Below are positions 41,662 to 51,228 of a stretch of 64,000 nucleotides of DNA, piece after piece (the stretch's first letter is position 1; the number at the start of each line of letters is the position of its first letter). A program made the position numbers and the translations under genes. The DNA is taken from positions 930,001-994,000 of the forward strand of contig NZ_LIVX01000001.1 of NCBI RefSeq assembly GCF_001905665.1, written 5' to 3'. The notes under the pieces are model-generated. The model ran no database searches, was not told the origin of the DNA, and was given only the letters and a program-made list of their open reading frames with translations. The stretch comes from Streptomyces sp. CB02261. GTDB taxonomy: Bacteria > Actinomycetota > Actinomycetes > Streptomycetales > Streptomycetaceae.

Positions 41662-43344
41662 TCAGAGGTGCGTCGGTTCGAACATGCGCAGGAGGGCCGG
41701 GAGGACCACGACCGCGGGGCCCGGGGTGGCGAGGGCCTTCGCGAGGTCCGCCGTCAGGGATTCGGGGCTGGTCAGGGTGGCGGGCACGCCGAAGGACTCC
41801 GCCAGGGCGACGAAGTCCGGGCGGGTGAGTTCGGTGCCGGTGGCCTCGCCGAAGGCGTCCGTCATGTACTCGCGCAGGATGCCGTAGCCGCCGTCGTCGA
41901 CGATCAGCCAGGTCACGTCGAGGCCGTACTGCTTCGCCGTCGCCAGCTCCGCGATCGAGTACATCGCGCCGCCGTCGCCGGAGACCGCCAGGACCGGCTG
42001 GCCGGGGTCCGCGACGGCCGCGCCGAGGGCGGCGGGGAAGGCGTAGCCGAGGCCGCCGGCGCCCTGGGCGGAGTGCATGGTGTTCGGGTGCCGGGCGTCG
42101 AAGGCCGACCACGCCCAGTACGCCAGGATCGTCATGTCCCAGAAGCTCGGGGCCCGGTCCGGGAGGGCCTCCCGTACGGCCGCGACGATCCGCTGCTCCA
42201 GGTCCAGGTCCTGGGCGGCGATGCGGTCCCGGACCTTGGCGAGGACGGCCGCGACCCGCGCGGGGGCGGTCGGGTCCCGCCGCTCGGAGGCCGTCTCCAG
42301 GAGCGCCTGGAGGGCGAGGCGGGCGTCGGCGTGGATGCCGAGCGCCGGATGGTTGGACTCCAGCTTCCCGGCGTCGGCCTCGATCTGGATCACCCGGCCG
42401 CGCGGGGCGAACGTGTGGTAGTTCGAGGACAGCTCGCCGAGCCCGGAGCCGACGACGAGGAGGACGTCGGCGTCCTCCAGGAAGTCGGTGGTGTGCCGGT
42501 CCTCCAGCCAGGACTGGAGCGACAGCGGGTGCTGCCAGGGGAAGGCGCCCTTGCCGCCGAAGGTGGTGACGACGGGCGCGTCGATCAGTTCGGCGAGCGC
42601 GAGGAGCTTGCGGGAGGCGTCGGACCGTACGACTCCGCCGCCCGCGATGATCGCGGGGCGTTCGGCGGTCGCGAGGAGGTGGGCCGCGAGCGCCGTCAGC
42701 TCGGGCCTGGGCACGGCCTCCTCGGGCGTCGCGTCCATCGCGGTGACCACGGGCAGGGTCGTCTCCGCGAGGAGCACGTCCTGCGGGACCTCGACCCAGA
42801 CCGGCCCGTGGGGGGCGGTGAGCGCCGACTCCCAGGCCGCCGCGACGGCGGAGGGGATCTGCGACTGCGTACGGGCCGTGTGGACGGACTTCACGATGTC
42901 GCGGAAGGACGCCTGCTGGTCGCGCAGCTCGTGGAGGTAGCCGTGCCGCCCGCCGCCGAGGCCTGCCGCCGGGATCTGGCTGCCGATGGCGACGACGGGC
43001 GCGGAGGCGGCGGCTGCCTCCTGGAGCGCGGCGAGCGACATGAGGGCGCCGGGTCCCGTGGAGAGCAGCAGCGGGGCGGCCTCGCCGGTGATCCGGCCGT
43101 ACGCGTCGGCGGCGAAGCCCGCGTTGTTCTCGACGCGGAGGCCGACGTACCGGAGGGAGGACCGCCGCAGCGCGTCGAACATGCCGAGGGCGTGCTGGCC
43201 GGGGAGGCCGAAGACGGTGGTGGCGCCGAGTCCGGCGAGGGTCTCGATGACCAGGTCGCCGCCGTTGCGCCCGGCGGGCGGGTTCAGGGCGGCGGCGGTC
43301 TGCGCCGCGGTCGGGCGCAGGACCAGGTCGTGGTCGTGGGTCAT
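41662..43344 (-). CDS. thiamine-diphosphate-dependent enzyme, acetolactate synthase-like
   Basis: This 560-residue protein has all three domains of the acetolactate synthase large-subunit family. GLPGQHALGMFDAL begins the pyrimidine domain. LRVENNAGFAADAYGRITGE holds the conserved catalytic Glu. SGDGGAMYSIAELATA is the diphosphate-binding motif, ending near VDDGGYGIL. The partner small subunit is not nearby, so it may be a catabolic paralogue (benzoylformate- or indolepyruvate-decarboxylase-like) rather than the biosynthetic enzyme. It follows the agmatinase gene on the same strand, separated by a terminator-like hairpin; a shared amino-acid breakdown role is possible. Confidence 0.85.
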   Translation of the reverse strand: MTHDHDLVLRPTAAQTAAALNPPAGRNGGDLVIETLAGLGATTVFGLPGQHALGMFDALRRSSLRYVGLRVENNAGFAADAYGRITGEAAPLLLSTGPGALMSLAALQEAAAASAPVVAIGSQIPAAGLGGGRHGYLHELRDQQASFRDIVKSVHTARTQSQIPSAVAAAWESALTAPHGPVWVEVPQDVLLAETTLPVVTAMDATPEEAVPRPELTALAAHLLATAERPAIIAGGGVVRSDASRKLLALAELIDAPVVTTFGGKGAFPWQHPLSLQSWLEDRHTTDFLEDADVLLVVGSGLGELSSNYHTFAPRGRVIQIEADAGKLESNHPALGIHADARLALQALLETASERRDPTAPARVAAVLAKVRDRIAAQDLDLEQRIVAAVREALPDRAPSFWDMTILAYWAWSAFDARHPNTMHSAQGAGGLGYAFPAALGAAVADPGQPVLAVSGDGGAMYSIAELATAKQYGLDVTWLIVDDGGYGILREYMTDAFGEATGTELTRPDFVALAESFGVPATLTSPESLTADLAKALATPGPAVVVLPALLRMFEPTHL

Positions 43345-43390
43345 GAGAGGGCGTCCCTTCGAGGTACGGCGGTCACGTCGCGGGCAGGCG

Positions 43391-43419
43391 GCCCGGTGGG
43401 GGCGACTCGACCACCGGGC
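43391..43419. terminator. hairpin downstream of the agmatinase gene
   Basis: GCCCGGTGG (43391-43399) pairs with CCACCGGGC (43411-43419) around an 11-base loop. It lies 41 bases past the agmatinase stop on the minus strand and before the TPP enzyme gene. Confidence 0.65.
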
Positions 43420-43459
43420 CGCACCCCACCACGCGCCTCGGCGCGCTGCCGCCCCGAGG

Positions 43460-44443
43460 CTACTTCGCGCCGTCGGCGCGGCTCGCCGCGATCTGCCGGG
43501 ACATGATCGTCGTCAGTTCGTACGCCGTGTGCGAGGCGGCGACGGCGGTGATCTCCGCGTGGTCGTAGGCGGGGGCGACCTCGACGACGTCCGCCGACAC
43601 CAGGTTGCAGGAGGACAGGCCGCGGAGGATCTCCAGGAGCTCGCGGGAGGTCATGCCGCCCGCCTCGGGGGTGCCGGTGCCGGGGGCGTGGGCCGGGTCG
43701 AGGCAGTCGATGTCGATGGAGATGTACAGCGGCCGGTTCCCGATGCGCTGGCGGAGCTGGTCGGCGACCTCGTCGGCGCCGCGGCGGTAGATGTCGGCCG
43801 AGGTGACGATGCCGAAGCCCATCTTCTCGTCGTCGGTGAGGTCCTGCTTGCCGTAGAGCGGGCCGCGGGTGCCGACGTGGGAGAGCGCCTCGGTGTCGAG
43901 GATGCCCTCCTCGACGGCCCGGCGGAACGGGGTGCCGTGGGTGTACTCGGCGCCGAAGTACGTGTCCCAGGTGTCGAGGTGCGCGTCGAAGTGGAGCAGG
44001 GCGACGGGGCCGTGCTTCTTGGCGACGGAGCGGAGCAGCGGCAGCGCGATGGTGTGGTCGCCGCCGAGGGTCATCATGCGGGCGCCGGTGCCGAGGAGGT
44101 CGTCCGCGGCGGCCTCGATCGTCTCGACGGCCTCGTTGATGTTGAACGGGTTGGCGGCGATGTCACCGGCGTCCGCGACCTGGGCGAGGGCGAACGGGGA
44201 GGCGTCCTGGGCCGGGTTGTAGGGGCGCAGGAGGCGGGACGCCTCGCGGATGGCGTTGCCGCCGAAGCGGGCGCCGGGGCGGTAGGAGACGCCGCTGTCG
44301 AAGGGGACGCCGACCACGGCGACGTCGGCGGTGCCGACCTCGTCGAGCCGCGGCAGCCGGGCGAACGTCGCGGGACCGGCGTACCGCGGGATGCGGGACG
44401 AGTCGATCGGGCCGCGCGGGGTGTTCTGGTCGCTGCTGCTCAT
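43460..44443 (-). CDS. agmatinase/guanidinobutyrase-type ureohydrolase
   Basis: This 327-residue enzyme is a ureohydrolase with a Mn cluster: [24 protein letters not shown] and [20 protein letters not shown] hold the metal ligands and Asp residues. It cleaves guanidino groups to urea, as agmatinase does with agmatine; guanidinobutyrate is another real possibility in Streptomyces. ATG at 44443 follows AGGAGGA. A PucR regulator lies divergently and a TPP enzyme follows, so the three may form an amine-degrading unit controlled by PucR. Confidence 0.92.
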   Translation of the reverse strand: MSSSDQNTPRGPIDSSRIPRYAGPATFARLPRLDEVGTADVAVVGVPFDSGVSYRPGARFGGNAIREASRLLRPYNPAQDASPFALAQVADAGDIAANPFNINEAVETIEAAADDLLGTGARMMTLGGDHTIALPLLRSVAKKHGPVALLHFDAHLDTWDTYFGAEYTHGTPFRRAVEEGILDTEALSHVGTRGPLYGKQDLTDDEKMGFGIVTSADIYRRGADEVADQLRQRIGNRPLYISIDIDCLDPAHAPGTGTPEAGGMTSRELLEILRGLSSCNLVSADVVEVAPAYDHAEITAVAASHTAYELTTIMSRQIAASRADGAK

Positions 44444-44575
44444 GGTCGGGGTCCTCCTGGGGTGTGGCGGGGGTGGGGCTCCGGCCCGCGGGATGCCTCG
44501 ACGGTAAGCGGCCGGGAAGCGGCACAGAAGTGTAGGTTTCCTCCACTGTACGAGCCGATGCTGTACGAAGGATCC

Positions 44576-46021
44576 ATGACATCGCCGTCCCGCTCCGAGG
44601 CCCTCTCCACTCCCCCGGCTCCGCCCGTGCCGCTGGCCGCGCTGCTCGCCCGCCGGGACCTCGGCCTCCGGCTGCTCTCGGGCCCGGAGGACGTTCCGCT
44701 GCACTGGGTGCACACCTCGGAGATGGCCGACCCCTATCCGTACCTCCTCGGCGGTGAGCTGCTCATGACGGCGGGGGTGCAGCTCACCGACCCGGCGCGG
44801 TACGTGGGGCGGGTGGTGGAGGCGGGGGCGGCGGCACTCGCCTTCGGGGTGACGCCGGTGTACGACACGGTCCCGGAGGGGCTCGTCGAGGCCTGCGCCC
44901 GTCAGGGTCTGCCGCTGGTCGAGGTGCCGCCGAGGACGCCGTTCACGGCGGTCGCGCGGGCGCTGTGGCGGCTGATGGCGGAGGCCAGGCTGCACGAACT
45001 GCGCCGGGTGACGGAGGCGCAGCAGTCCCTGGCGACGGCGGCGGCCCGGCCGGCCCCGGTGCCGGCGGTGCTCGGAGCGCTCGCCTCGCGGCTCGGGGGG
45101 CGGGCGGTGCTCTTCGGCCCGGACGGCACGGAGTCGGTGGCGGCGGGGCGGGAGGTGCCCGCGGAGGCGGCGGGGGCGCTGCGGGAGCTGGCGGGGGTGC
45201 TCGGGCCGCGCCCGGGCGGGCCCGCGTCGGCGAGCGGGGACGGCGGCGGGCTGCGGCTCGCCGCGTACGCCCTCGGGGGCGGGGAGGGGCTGACGCTCGG
45301 GGTGGCGACGGAGCGGCGCGAACCGGGCGACCACACGATCGCGGGCGTCGCCGTGGTGCTGCTGTCCCTGCTGACGGCCCCGCACCGGGGCGCGGACGTG
45401 ACGGTACGGGACGGGGCCCTGGTCCGGCTGCTCCTCGGCGCGCGCCCGGCGGAGGTCGCGGGCGCGCTGGGCCCGGGCCCGTGGACGGTGGTGCACGCCT
45501 CGGGCGGCGACGGCACCCCGTTCGCGTCGGCGTCCCTGGCGGCGGCGCTGGGGACGGCGCTGGTGGACGCGGGGACGGGAAGCGGCGGCGCCGGGGTCGT
45601 ACGGCTCCTGCTTCCCGCCTCCGCATCCGTCGCCGTGCAGGAGGGCTGGACGCTCGGGGTGAGCGCGGTCGCCGAGCCGGACGGTCTCGCGGCCGCCGAC
45701 GCCCAGGCGGCGCGGGCCCTGCGCCGGGCGCAGGCGACCCGCGCCCCTCTCGTACGGCACCGCCCCGGCGGTTTCGCGGCCCTGGTGGACCCCGCCGAGG
45801 CCGCGGCCTACACCCGGACCCTCCTCGGCCCGCTGCCGGAACCGCTCAGGGAGACCCTGCGCACCTGGCTCTCCCTGCACGGCAGCTGGGACCGTACGGC
45901 CGTCGCGCTGGACATCCACCGCAACACCGTCCGCCAGCGCATCGCCCGCTGCGCGGCGCTCCTGGACCGGGACCTGGACGATCCGGACGTCCGGATGGAG
46001 CTGTGGTTCGCGCTCGGGTGA
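44576..46021 (+). CDS. PucR family transcriptional regulator
   Basis: This 481-residue regulator has the PucR N-terminal domain ([21 protein letters not shown]...LLMTAGVQL). It ends with a PucR-type HTH near the C-terminus, [26 protein letters not shown]. The middle is a less conserved linker region. ATG at 44576 has GAAGGA upstream; another in-frame ATG lies at 44558. It is divergent from the agmatinase gene, so it likely controls it and the TPP enzyme in response to a nitrogen compound. This is inference from position. Confidence 0.88.
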   Translation: MTSPSRSEALSTPPAPPVPLAALLARRDLGLRLLSGPEDVPLHWVHTSEMADPYPYLLGGELLMTAGVQLTDPARYVGRVVEAGAAALAFGVTPVYDTVPEGLVEACARQGLPLVEVPPRTPFTAVARALWRLMAEARLHELRRVTEAQQSLATAAARPAPVPAVLGALASRLGGRAVLFGPDGTESVAAGREVPAEAAGALRELAGVLGPRPGGPASASGDGGGLRLAAYALGGGEGLTLGVATERREPGDHTIAGVAVVLLSLLTAPHRGADVTVRDGALVRLLLGARPAEVAGALGPGPWTVVHASGGDGTPFASASLAAALGTALVDAGTGSGGAGVVRLLLPASASVAVQEGWTLGVSAVAEPDGLAAADAQAARALRRAQATRAPLVRHRPGGFAALVDPAEAAAYTRTLLGPLPEPLRETLRTWLSLHGSWDRTAVALDIHRNTVRQRIARCAALLDRDLDDPDVRMELWFALG

Positions 46022-46059
46022 GGCCGTGGATCAGCGGGTGGGTCAGTGGGTCAGCTGGG

Positions 46060-46665
46060 TCAGTAGAGCTTGTTGACGGCGGTCTTCGTCGTGGTGCGGA
46101 AGGCGGTCAGCGGGGCGTCCTCGAAGTCGCCCATCTGACCCCAGCGGACGAGGGTGACGGTGCGGCCGTCGCGGCCGACGGAGAAGAGGTGGATGTCGGT
46201 GATGCCGATCTGCGGGTCGGCGGTGTCCAGGCTGTAGACCCAGGCGCCCTCCTCGACGGCGAGCTTGCCGTGGTACGCGCTGACGGCGTCGAGGCCGGGG
46301 TTCTGCCGCTCAAGCAGGGGGCCGCAGCCGGCGAGGGCCTTGCGGAGGGTGTCGACCAGCTTCACGGCGTCGGCCTCGGTGCGGGCGACGGTGGTGACCT
46401 GGACGCCGTTGGTGTCGAGCTCGGTGCTGAACTCGCGGTAGCGGGTGTTCTGCGCCGGGATCTTGTACGGGGCGCAGAGGACGCCGCCGTTCTCCGGGAC
46501 GCCGCTGAAGACCTGGGTGGCGGTCCACGGCGTCGAGGACGGCGGCATCTGGGAGGCGGCGAGGAAGGCGGGCTGGGCGGCGGCCTGCGCCGGGGCCGTG
46601 GCGAGGGCCGCGAGGCCCAGGGCGGCAGCGGCGGCGGTGGCGAGTGCGGTACGGAGCTTGTTCAT
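46060..46665 (-). CDS. secreted hypothetical protein
   Basis: This 201-residue protein begins with a signal peptide ending at about AQAAA (residue 29). The mature part carries Cys in GVLCAPYKIP and ALAGCGPLL, which could form a disulfide. FGQVTLVRWGQMGD-like sequence (TVTLVRWGQMGDF) lies in the C-terminal half. It resembles the extracellular PknH-like/sensor-type small domains in actinobacteria, but only weakly. It is convergent with the PucR gene, with a short GGGTCAG direct repeat between stops. Function unknown. Confidence 0.7.
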   Translation of the reverse strand: MNKLRTALATAAAAALGLAALATAPAQAAAQPAFLAASQMPPSSTPWTATQVFSGVPENGGVLCAPYKIPAQNTRYREFSTELDTNGVQVTTVARTEADAVKLVDTLRKALAGCGPLLERQNPGLDAVSAYHGKLAVEEGAWVYSLDTADPQIGITDIHLFSVGRDGRTVTLVRWGQMGDFEDAPLTAFRTTTKTAVNKLY

Positions 46666-46828
46666 GGTGGTGGATCCCCCGTCGGGTCGTTCGGTCAGTG
46701 CTCCACCAGCGTCGGTCCGGCGCCCGCCGCCCGCAACGGTGACGCGCCCACCATCCGTCCCGGAACCATTCCACCCCCGCTGACGTGCAAGGACGTGAAG
46801 GGTGGGACGCAGGGTCGAGGGGGATGGA

Positions 46829-48019
46829 ATGCCGAAGGACGCCGCCGTCGAGGAGTTCGCGCGGCTCGTGCGCGGGCTGAAGGCGCGGGACGGGCGCAGT
46901 TACGAGGCGCTGGGCCGGCGCCTGAGCGTCAGCGCGTCCACCCTCCACCGCTACTGCTCCGGCGCGACCGTCCCGGAGGAGTTCGCCGTGGTCGACCGCC
47001 TCGCCCTGCTGTGCGGGGCGGACGAGGAGGAGCGGCGCGCCCTGGAGGTGGCCTGGAGCCGCGCGGATCGCACCCGTCGCCCTCCGGTGCCGAAGCAGGA
47101 CAAGGAGCCCGGCACGGAGCCCGGGTCAGGCCCGGAACCGGCGCCGGAGCCGGCCCCGCAGCCCGAGCCGGCGCCTGAGCCCGAGCCGGCTCCGGAGCCC
47201 GTGTCCGAGCCCGAGCTGGAACCCGTGCGCGCGGGCGTGCCGGGCCTCCCGCCCCGGCGGCGGAGGCGCCGGTGGGGGTGGCTGGGCGTGGTCGCCGGGG
47301 CGCTGGCGGTCGTGGGGACGGTAACGCTCGGAGCCGTACTCCTGCCCGGGAAGACCCGGGAGCCGGCCGCCGAGCCACCGGCGCCGCTGACGTGGACGGT
47401 CGCCTCGCACCTCTGGAAGAACGGGTGCGGGCACACCTACCTCGTGGAGCGGACGCCCCCTCCCCCGCCGGAGTCGGCCGACGCGCGGAGCTGGGCGGCG
47501 GCGCAGGGGGCCGTGGACGGCGGGGAGACGCTGGTGCGGGTGTCGGTGCAGGGGAAGAGCGCGGCGGCGGTGGTGCTCCAGGCGCTGCACGTGCGGGTGG
47601 TGGAGCGGGGCGCGCCGCTGCCGTGGGCGGCGTACCGGATGGACGACGGGTGCGGCGGGGCGGTGACCCCGCGCCGTTTCGAGGTGGACCTGGACCGGCC
47701 GCGGCCGGTGGCGCGGGCGCTGGACGGGTACGACGCCTCCGGGCAGGAGGGCCGGACGCTCCCGGCGGTCTCCTTCCCGTACGCGGTCAGCGCCGCCGAG
47801 CCGGAGGAGCTGCTGGTCTTCGCGGGGGCGGCGGGGTGCGACTGCCGCTGGTACCTGGAGCTGGAGTGGAGCTCGGAGGGGCGCCGGGGCACGGTCCGGA
47901 TCGGGGACGAGGACGGCCTGCCCTTCCGGACGAGCGGGGCGAAGGGACGGCCCGTGTACGGGTACGACTCCGTGGGGCGGGCCTGGATCACAGGCGAGAA
48001 GTCTGGACAGGGCGGGTGA
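46829..48019 (+). CDS. XRE-type HTH protein with membrane anchor and extracellular domain
   Basis: This 396-residue protein has three parts. Residues 5-70 form an XRE helix-turn-helix (FARLVRGLKARDGRSYEALGRRLSVSASTLHRYC). A Pro/Glu-rich tract (EPAPEPEPAPEP) follows at about 98-130. A span (GWLGVVAGALAVVGTVTLGAVL) at about 148-170 precedes an exterior region of 230 residues with Cys in NGCGHTY, DDGCGGAV and CDCRWY. ATG at 46829 has GAGGGGGA upstream. Such one-piece membrane regulators are common in Streptomyces and may link outside signals to DNA; the ligand is unknown. Confidence 0.82.
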   Translation: MPKDAAVEEFARLVRGLKARDGRSYEALGRRLSVSASTLHRYCSGATVPEEFAVVDRLALLCGADEEERRALEVAWSRADRTRRPPVPKQDKEPGTEPGSGPEPAPEPAPQPEPAPEPEPAPEPVSEPELEPVRAGVPGLPPRRRRRRWGWLGVVAGALAVVGTVTLGAVLLPGKTREPAAEPPAPLTWTVASHLWKNGCGHTYLVERTPPPPPESADARSWAAAQGAVDGGETLVRVSVQGKSAAAVVLQALHVRVVERGAPLPWAAYRMDDGCGGAVTPRRFEVDLDRPRPVARALDGYDASGQEGRTLPAVSFPYAVSAAEPEELLVFAGAAGCDCRWYLELEWSSEGRRGTVRIGDEDGLPFRTSGAKGRPVYGYDSVGRAWITGEKSGQGG

Positions 48020-48047
48020 CCGATGGGTAACTTCGTTGACGACAGAC

Positions 48048-48065
48048 TGAGCAAGCGCTTAGACA
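48048..48065. promoter_or_regulatory. palindromic element upstream of the acyl-CoA dehydrogenase
   Basis: The core AAGCGCTT (48053-48060) is a perfect palindrome with outer TG/CA pairs in TGAGCAAGCGCTTAGACA. It lies 31-48 bases before the GTG at 48096. TetR-type repressors of fatty-acid genes bind related sites, so control of the dehydrogenase-thioesterase pair is plausible but not shown. Confidence 0.45.
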
Positions 48066-48095
48066 ACTGGGCAAGCACACCGGAGGAGTCGCACC

Positions 48096-49253
48096 GTGCG
48101 CCGTACCGTATTCGACGAGGACCACGAGGCGTTCCGGGAGACCATCCGGGCCTTCATCCAGGCCGAGGTCGTCCCCGTCTACGACGACTGGTTCGCCGCC
48201 GGCCAGGCGCCGCGCGAGTTCTACGGCAAGCTCGGCGAGCTGGGCGTCTTCGGCATCAACGTGCCCGAGGAGTTCGGCGGCGCGGGCCTGGACACCCACA
48301 AGTTCGAGGCCGTCCTCTACGAGGAGACCTCCCGCGCGGGCGTCCAGTTCGGCGGCTCCGGCGTCCACGTCCTGCTCGCCCTGCCGTACATCAAGATGCT
48401 CGCCACCGGCGACCAGAAGAAGCGCTACCTGCCGAAGTTCGTCACCGGTGAGGAGATGTGGGCCCTCGCGATGACCGAGCCGGGCACCGGCTCCGACGTC
48501 GCGGGCATGAAGACCACCGCCAAGCTCTCCGAGGACGGCACCCACTACGTCCTCAACGGCTCCAAGACCTTCATCACCGGTGGCGTCCACGCCGACCGCG
48601 TGATCGTCTGCGCCCGCACCTCCGCCCCGTCGGAGGACGACCGCCGCTTCGGCATCTCCCTCTTCGCCGTCGACACCAAGTCCGAGGGCTACTCCATCGG
48701 CCGCAAGCTGGACAAGCTGGGCCTGCGCACCTCCGACACGGCCGAGCTGGCCTTCGTCGACGTCAAGGTGCCCGTCGAGGACCTCCTCGGCGAGGAGGGC
48801 AAGGGCTTCTACTACCTCGGCCACAACCTGGCCTCCGAGCGCTGGGGCATCGCCTTCGGCGCCTACGCGCAGGCCAAGGCCGCCGTCCGGTTCGCCCAGC
48901 AGTACGTGACCGACCGCACCGTCTTCGGCAAGCCGGTCGCCCACTTCCAGAACACCAAGTTCGAGCTGGCCGCGTGCCAGGCCGAGGTCGACGCCGCCGA
49001 GGCCGTCGCCGACCGCGCCCTGGAGGCCCTGGACGCGGGTGAGCTCAGCCCCGCCGAGGCCGCCAGCGCCAAGCTGTTCTGCACCGAGGTCGCGCACCGC
49101 GTCATCGACCGCTGCCTCCAGCTGCACGGCGGCTACGGCTACATGAACGAGTACCCGATCGCCCGCCTGTACGCCGACAACCGCGTCAACCGCATCTACG
49201 GCGGCACCAGCGAGATCATGAAGTCGATCATCGCCAAGTCGATGGGCCTGTAG
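48096..49253 (+). CDS. acyl-CoA dehydrogenase
   Basis: This 385-residue FAD enzyme of the acyl-CoA dehydrogenase family oxidises acyl-CoA to the 2,3-enoyl-CoA. Marks are ALAMTEPGTGSDVAGM (flavin and substrate loop), YVLNGSKTFITGG, DRTVFGKPVAHFQNTKFEL, and the C-terminal QLHGGYGYMNEYPIARLYADNRVNRIYGGTSEIMK. GTG at 48096 has GGAGGAG upstream. The thioesterase gene follows after five bases. Chain-length specificity cannot be read from the sequence. Confidence 0.93.
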   Translation: MRRTVFDEDHEAFRETIRAFIQAEVVPVYDDWFAAGQAPREFYGKLGELGVFGINVPEEFGGAGLDTHKFEAVLYEETSRAGVQFGGSGVHVLLALPYIKMLATGDQKKRYLPKFVTGEEMWALAMTEPGTGSDVAGMKTTAKLSEDGTHYVLNGSKTFITGGVHADRVIVCARTSAPSEDDRRFGISLFAVDTKSEGYSIGRKLDKLGLRTSDTAELAFVDVKVPVEDLLGEEGKGFYYLGHNLASERWGIAFGAYAQAKAAVRFAQQYVTDRTVFGKPVAHFQNTKFELAACQAEVDAAEAVADRALEALDAGELSPAEAASAKLFCTEVAHRVIDRCLQLHGGYGYMNEYPIARLYADNRVNRIYGGTSEIMKSIIAKSMGL

Positions 49254-49258
49254 TCCAG

Positions 49259-50131
49259 GTGCCCGAACCGCACGACCCCCTTGACGCCCTGCTCGATCTG
49301 CTCGACCTGGAGCGGATCGAGCGGGACATCTTCCGGGGAGAGTCCCGCTCCGCGCTCGTCCCCCGCGTCTTCGGCGGCCAGGTGGCCGCCCAGGCGCTGG
49401 TGGCGGCGGGCCGGACCGTGCCCGAGGACCGTCTCGCGCACTCGCTCCACGCGTACTTCCTGCGCCCCGGCGACCCCGGCGCGCCGATCGTCTACACGGT
49501 CGACCGGATCCGCGACGGGCGCTCCTTCACCACCCGCCGGGTCGTCGCCGTCCAGCACGGGCAGCCGATCTTCCACCTCTCCGCCTCCTTCCAGGCGTAC
49601 GAGGAGGGGCTCGACCACCAGGCCGGCATGCCGGACGCGCCCGACCCGGAATCGCTGCCGACGGCTGCCGAGATGCTCCCCCGGCACCTGCCGGAGGAGA
49701 TCGCGAGCCGGCTCGTCGAGGCGCGCGCCGCGGTGGACCTGCGGTACGCCGACACCCCGCCCTGGGGCTCCGTCGGTGAGCGGCGCGAGCCGCGCTCGCA
49801 GGTGTGGTTCCGTACGAACGGCAAGCTGGCCGACGACCACCTGCTGCACGTCTGCCTGGCGACGTACGTCTCCGACATGACGCTGCTCGACTCCGTCCTG
49901 CTCGCCCACGGACGGGGCGGCTGGGCCCTCGGGGACGTGGTCGGGGCCTCGCTGGACCACGCGATGTGGTTCCACCGGCCGTTCCGGGCCGACGAATGGC
50001 TCCTGTACGACCAGGAGTCGCCGTCCGCGTCCGCCGGGCGCGGCCTGGGCCAGGCCAGGATCTGGACGCGGGACGGGAAGCTCGCGATCTCCGTCATCCA
50101 GGAGGGTGTCGTTCGCGTCCCCCGTTCCTGA
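49259..50131 (+). CDS. tesB: acyl-CoA thioesterase II
   Basis: This 290-residue double hot-dog protein matches TesB-type acyl-CoA thioesterases, which release free fatty acid from acyl-CoA. VFGGQVAAQALVAAGRTVPEDRLAHSLHAYFLRPGDP is the first hot-dog core. The second half holds LATYVSDMTLLDSVLLAHG and SLDHAMWFHRPFRADEWLLYDQESPSAS. The conserved Asp in SLDHAMWFH is in the expected catalytic place. GTG at 49259 starts five bases after the dehydrogenase gene, so the two are co-transcribed. Confidence 0.93.
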   Translation: MPEPHDPLDALLDLLDLERIERDIFRGESRSALVPRVFGGQVAAQALVAAGRTVPEDRLAHSLHAYFLRPGDPGAPIVYTVDRIRDGRSFTTRRVVAVQHGQPIFHLSASFQAYEEGLDHQAGMPDAPDPESLPTAAEMLPRHLPEEIASRLVEARAAVDLRYADTPPWGSVGERREPRSQVWFRTNGKLADDHLLHVCLATYVSDMTLLDSVLLAHGRGGWALGDVVGASLDHAMWFHRPFRADEWLLYDQESPSASAGRGLGQARIWTRDGKLAISVIQEGVVRVPRS

Positions 50132-50152
50132 CCGGACATACCGTCCGATGTC

Positions 50153-51100
50153 ATGGACGCAGAGGACGCAGAGGACGCGAAGGATGCGGGGAACGGGGAG
50201 AGCACCGTCACCGTGATCGTGGCGGCGGTGGCGAACCTCGGGATCGCCGCCGCCAAGGCCGTCGCGGGCGTCGTCAGCGGATCGAGCGCGATGCTGTCGG
50301 AGGCGGCGCACTCGCTCGCCGACACGGTCACCGAGGTCATGCTGCTCACCGCGCTCAAGCGGAGCGAGAAGCCGGCCGACGAGGACCATCCGGTCGGGCA
50401 CGCCGCCGAACTGTACGTCTGGGCGATGCTGGCGGCCGTCGCCACCTTCGTCGGCGGCGCGGTCTTCTCCGTCTACGACGGCATCCACACCCTCGCCCAC
50501 GGCGAGGAGCTCGGGGACCCGCTGATCTCGTACGTGGTCCTCGCCGTCGCCTTCGTCCTGGAGGGCTTCTCGCTGCGGACCGGGGTGCGGCAGGTCAAGG
50601 CCGAGGCGGAGCGGACCCGGGCGCCCTTCGCCCGCTACATGCGGCTCACCGCCGACACCACCGTCAAGGCGGTCGTCATGGAGGACTCCGCCGCCCTCGC
50701 CGGACTCATGCTCGCGGCGGGCGGGCTCCTCGGCGGCCAGATCACCGGATCGAGCGTCTGGGACGGTGTCGCGTCGATCCTCATCGGCGTGCTGCTCGTG
50801 TACGTGGCCTGGGTGCTCGGCCGGTCCAACGCCGAACTCCTCATCGGCCGACCGCTGCCGCGGGAGATGCGGGACGCGGTCCGCGCGGAGCTGCTGTCCG
50901 TCCCGCACGTCGTCGACGTGCTCGACCTGACGACGCTGATCCAGGGGCCGGGGGAGGTGCTGGTCGCGGCGAAGGTCGACTTCCGGGACGTCTCGTCGGC
51001 GGGGGAGGTGGAGCGGGCGTGCGACCTGGCGGAGACGCGCCTCCACGACCGCTTCCCGTCGATCCACCGCGTCTACCTGGACCCGACCCCGGGCCGATGA
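50153..51100 (+). CDS. cation diffusion facilitator (CDF) transporter
   Basis: This 315-residue membrane protein has six spans and a cytosolic C-terminal domain. Metal-site elements are EAAHSLADTV in span 2, DHPVGHAAE between spans 2 and 3, and MEDSAALAG in span 5, a pattern of the ZnT9/SLC30A9-like subgroup that lacks the usual His-x3-Asp pair. The N-terminus repeats a GACGCAGAG unit (EDAEDAKDAG). The gene lies 21 bases after the thioesterase gene and may be transcribed with it. Zn, Fe or Mn export are all possible. Confidence 0.88.
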   Translation: MDAEDAEDAKDAGNGESTVTVIVAAVANLGIAAAKAVAGVVSGSSAMLSEAAHSLADTVTEVMLLTALKRSEKPADEDHPVGHAAELYVWAMLAAVATFVGGAVFSVYDGIHTLAHGEELGDPLISYVVLAVAFVLEGFSLRTGVRQVKAEAERTRAPFARYMRLTADTTVKAVVMEDSAALAGLMLAAGGLLGGQITGSSVWDGVASILIGVLLVYVAWVLGRSNAELLIGRPLPREMRDAVRAELLSVPHVVDVLDLTTLIQGPGEVLVAAKVDFRDVSSAGEVERACDLAETRLHDRFPSIHRVYLDPTPGR

Positions 51101-51101
51101 G

Positions 51102-51165
51102 GTGCCCACCCGTCCCGCCCTGGGGGTCCCCCCGGACGGAGTCTGGGGGAGGGACGAATGCCCAC
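51102..51165. repeat. GC hairpin of a common Streptomyces intergenic repeat type
   Basis: CCCTGGGGGTCCCCCCGGAC then GGAGTCTGGGGGAGGGACG form nested pairing in the 128-base gap between convergent genes. I recall near-identical segments at many Streptomyces gene ends, so it appears to be a dispersed terminator element. Only this copy was noticed in this window. Confidence 0.5.
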
Positions 51166-51228
51166 ACGGGCCCGGGGCGGGCGGCCGCAGGCCCCGGGGG
51201 TGCGGGCCCCGGCCCGCCTCCGGCTTCG

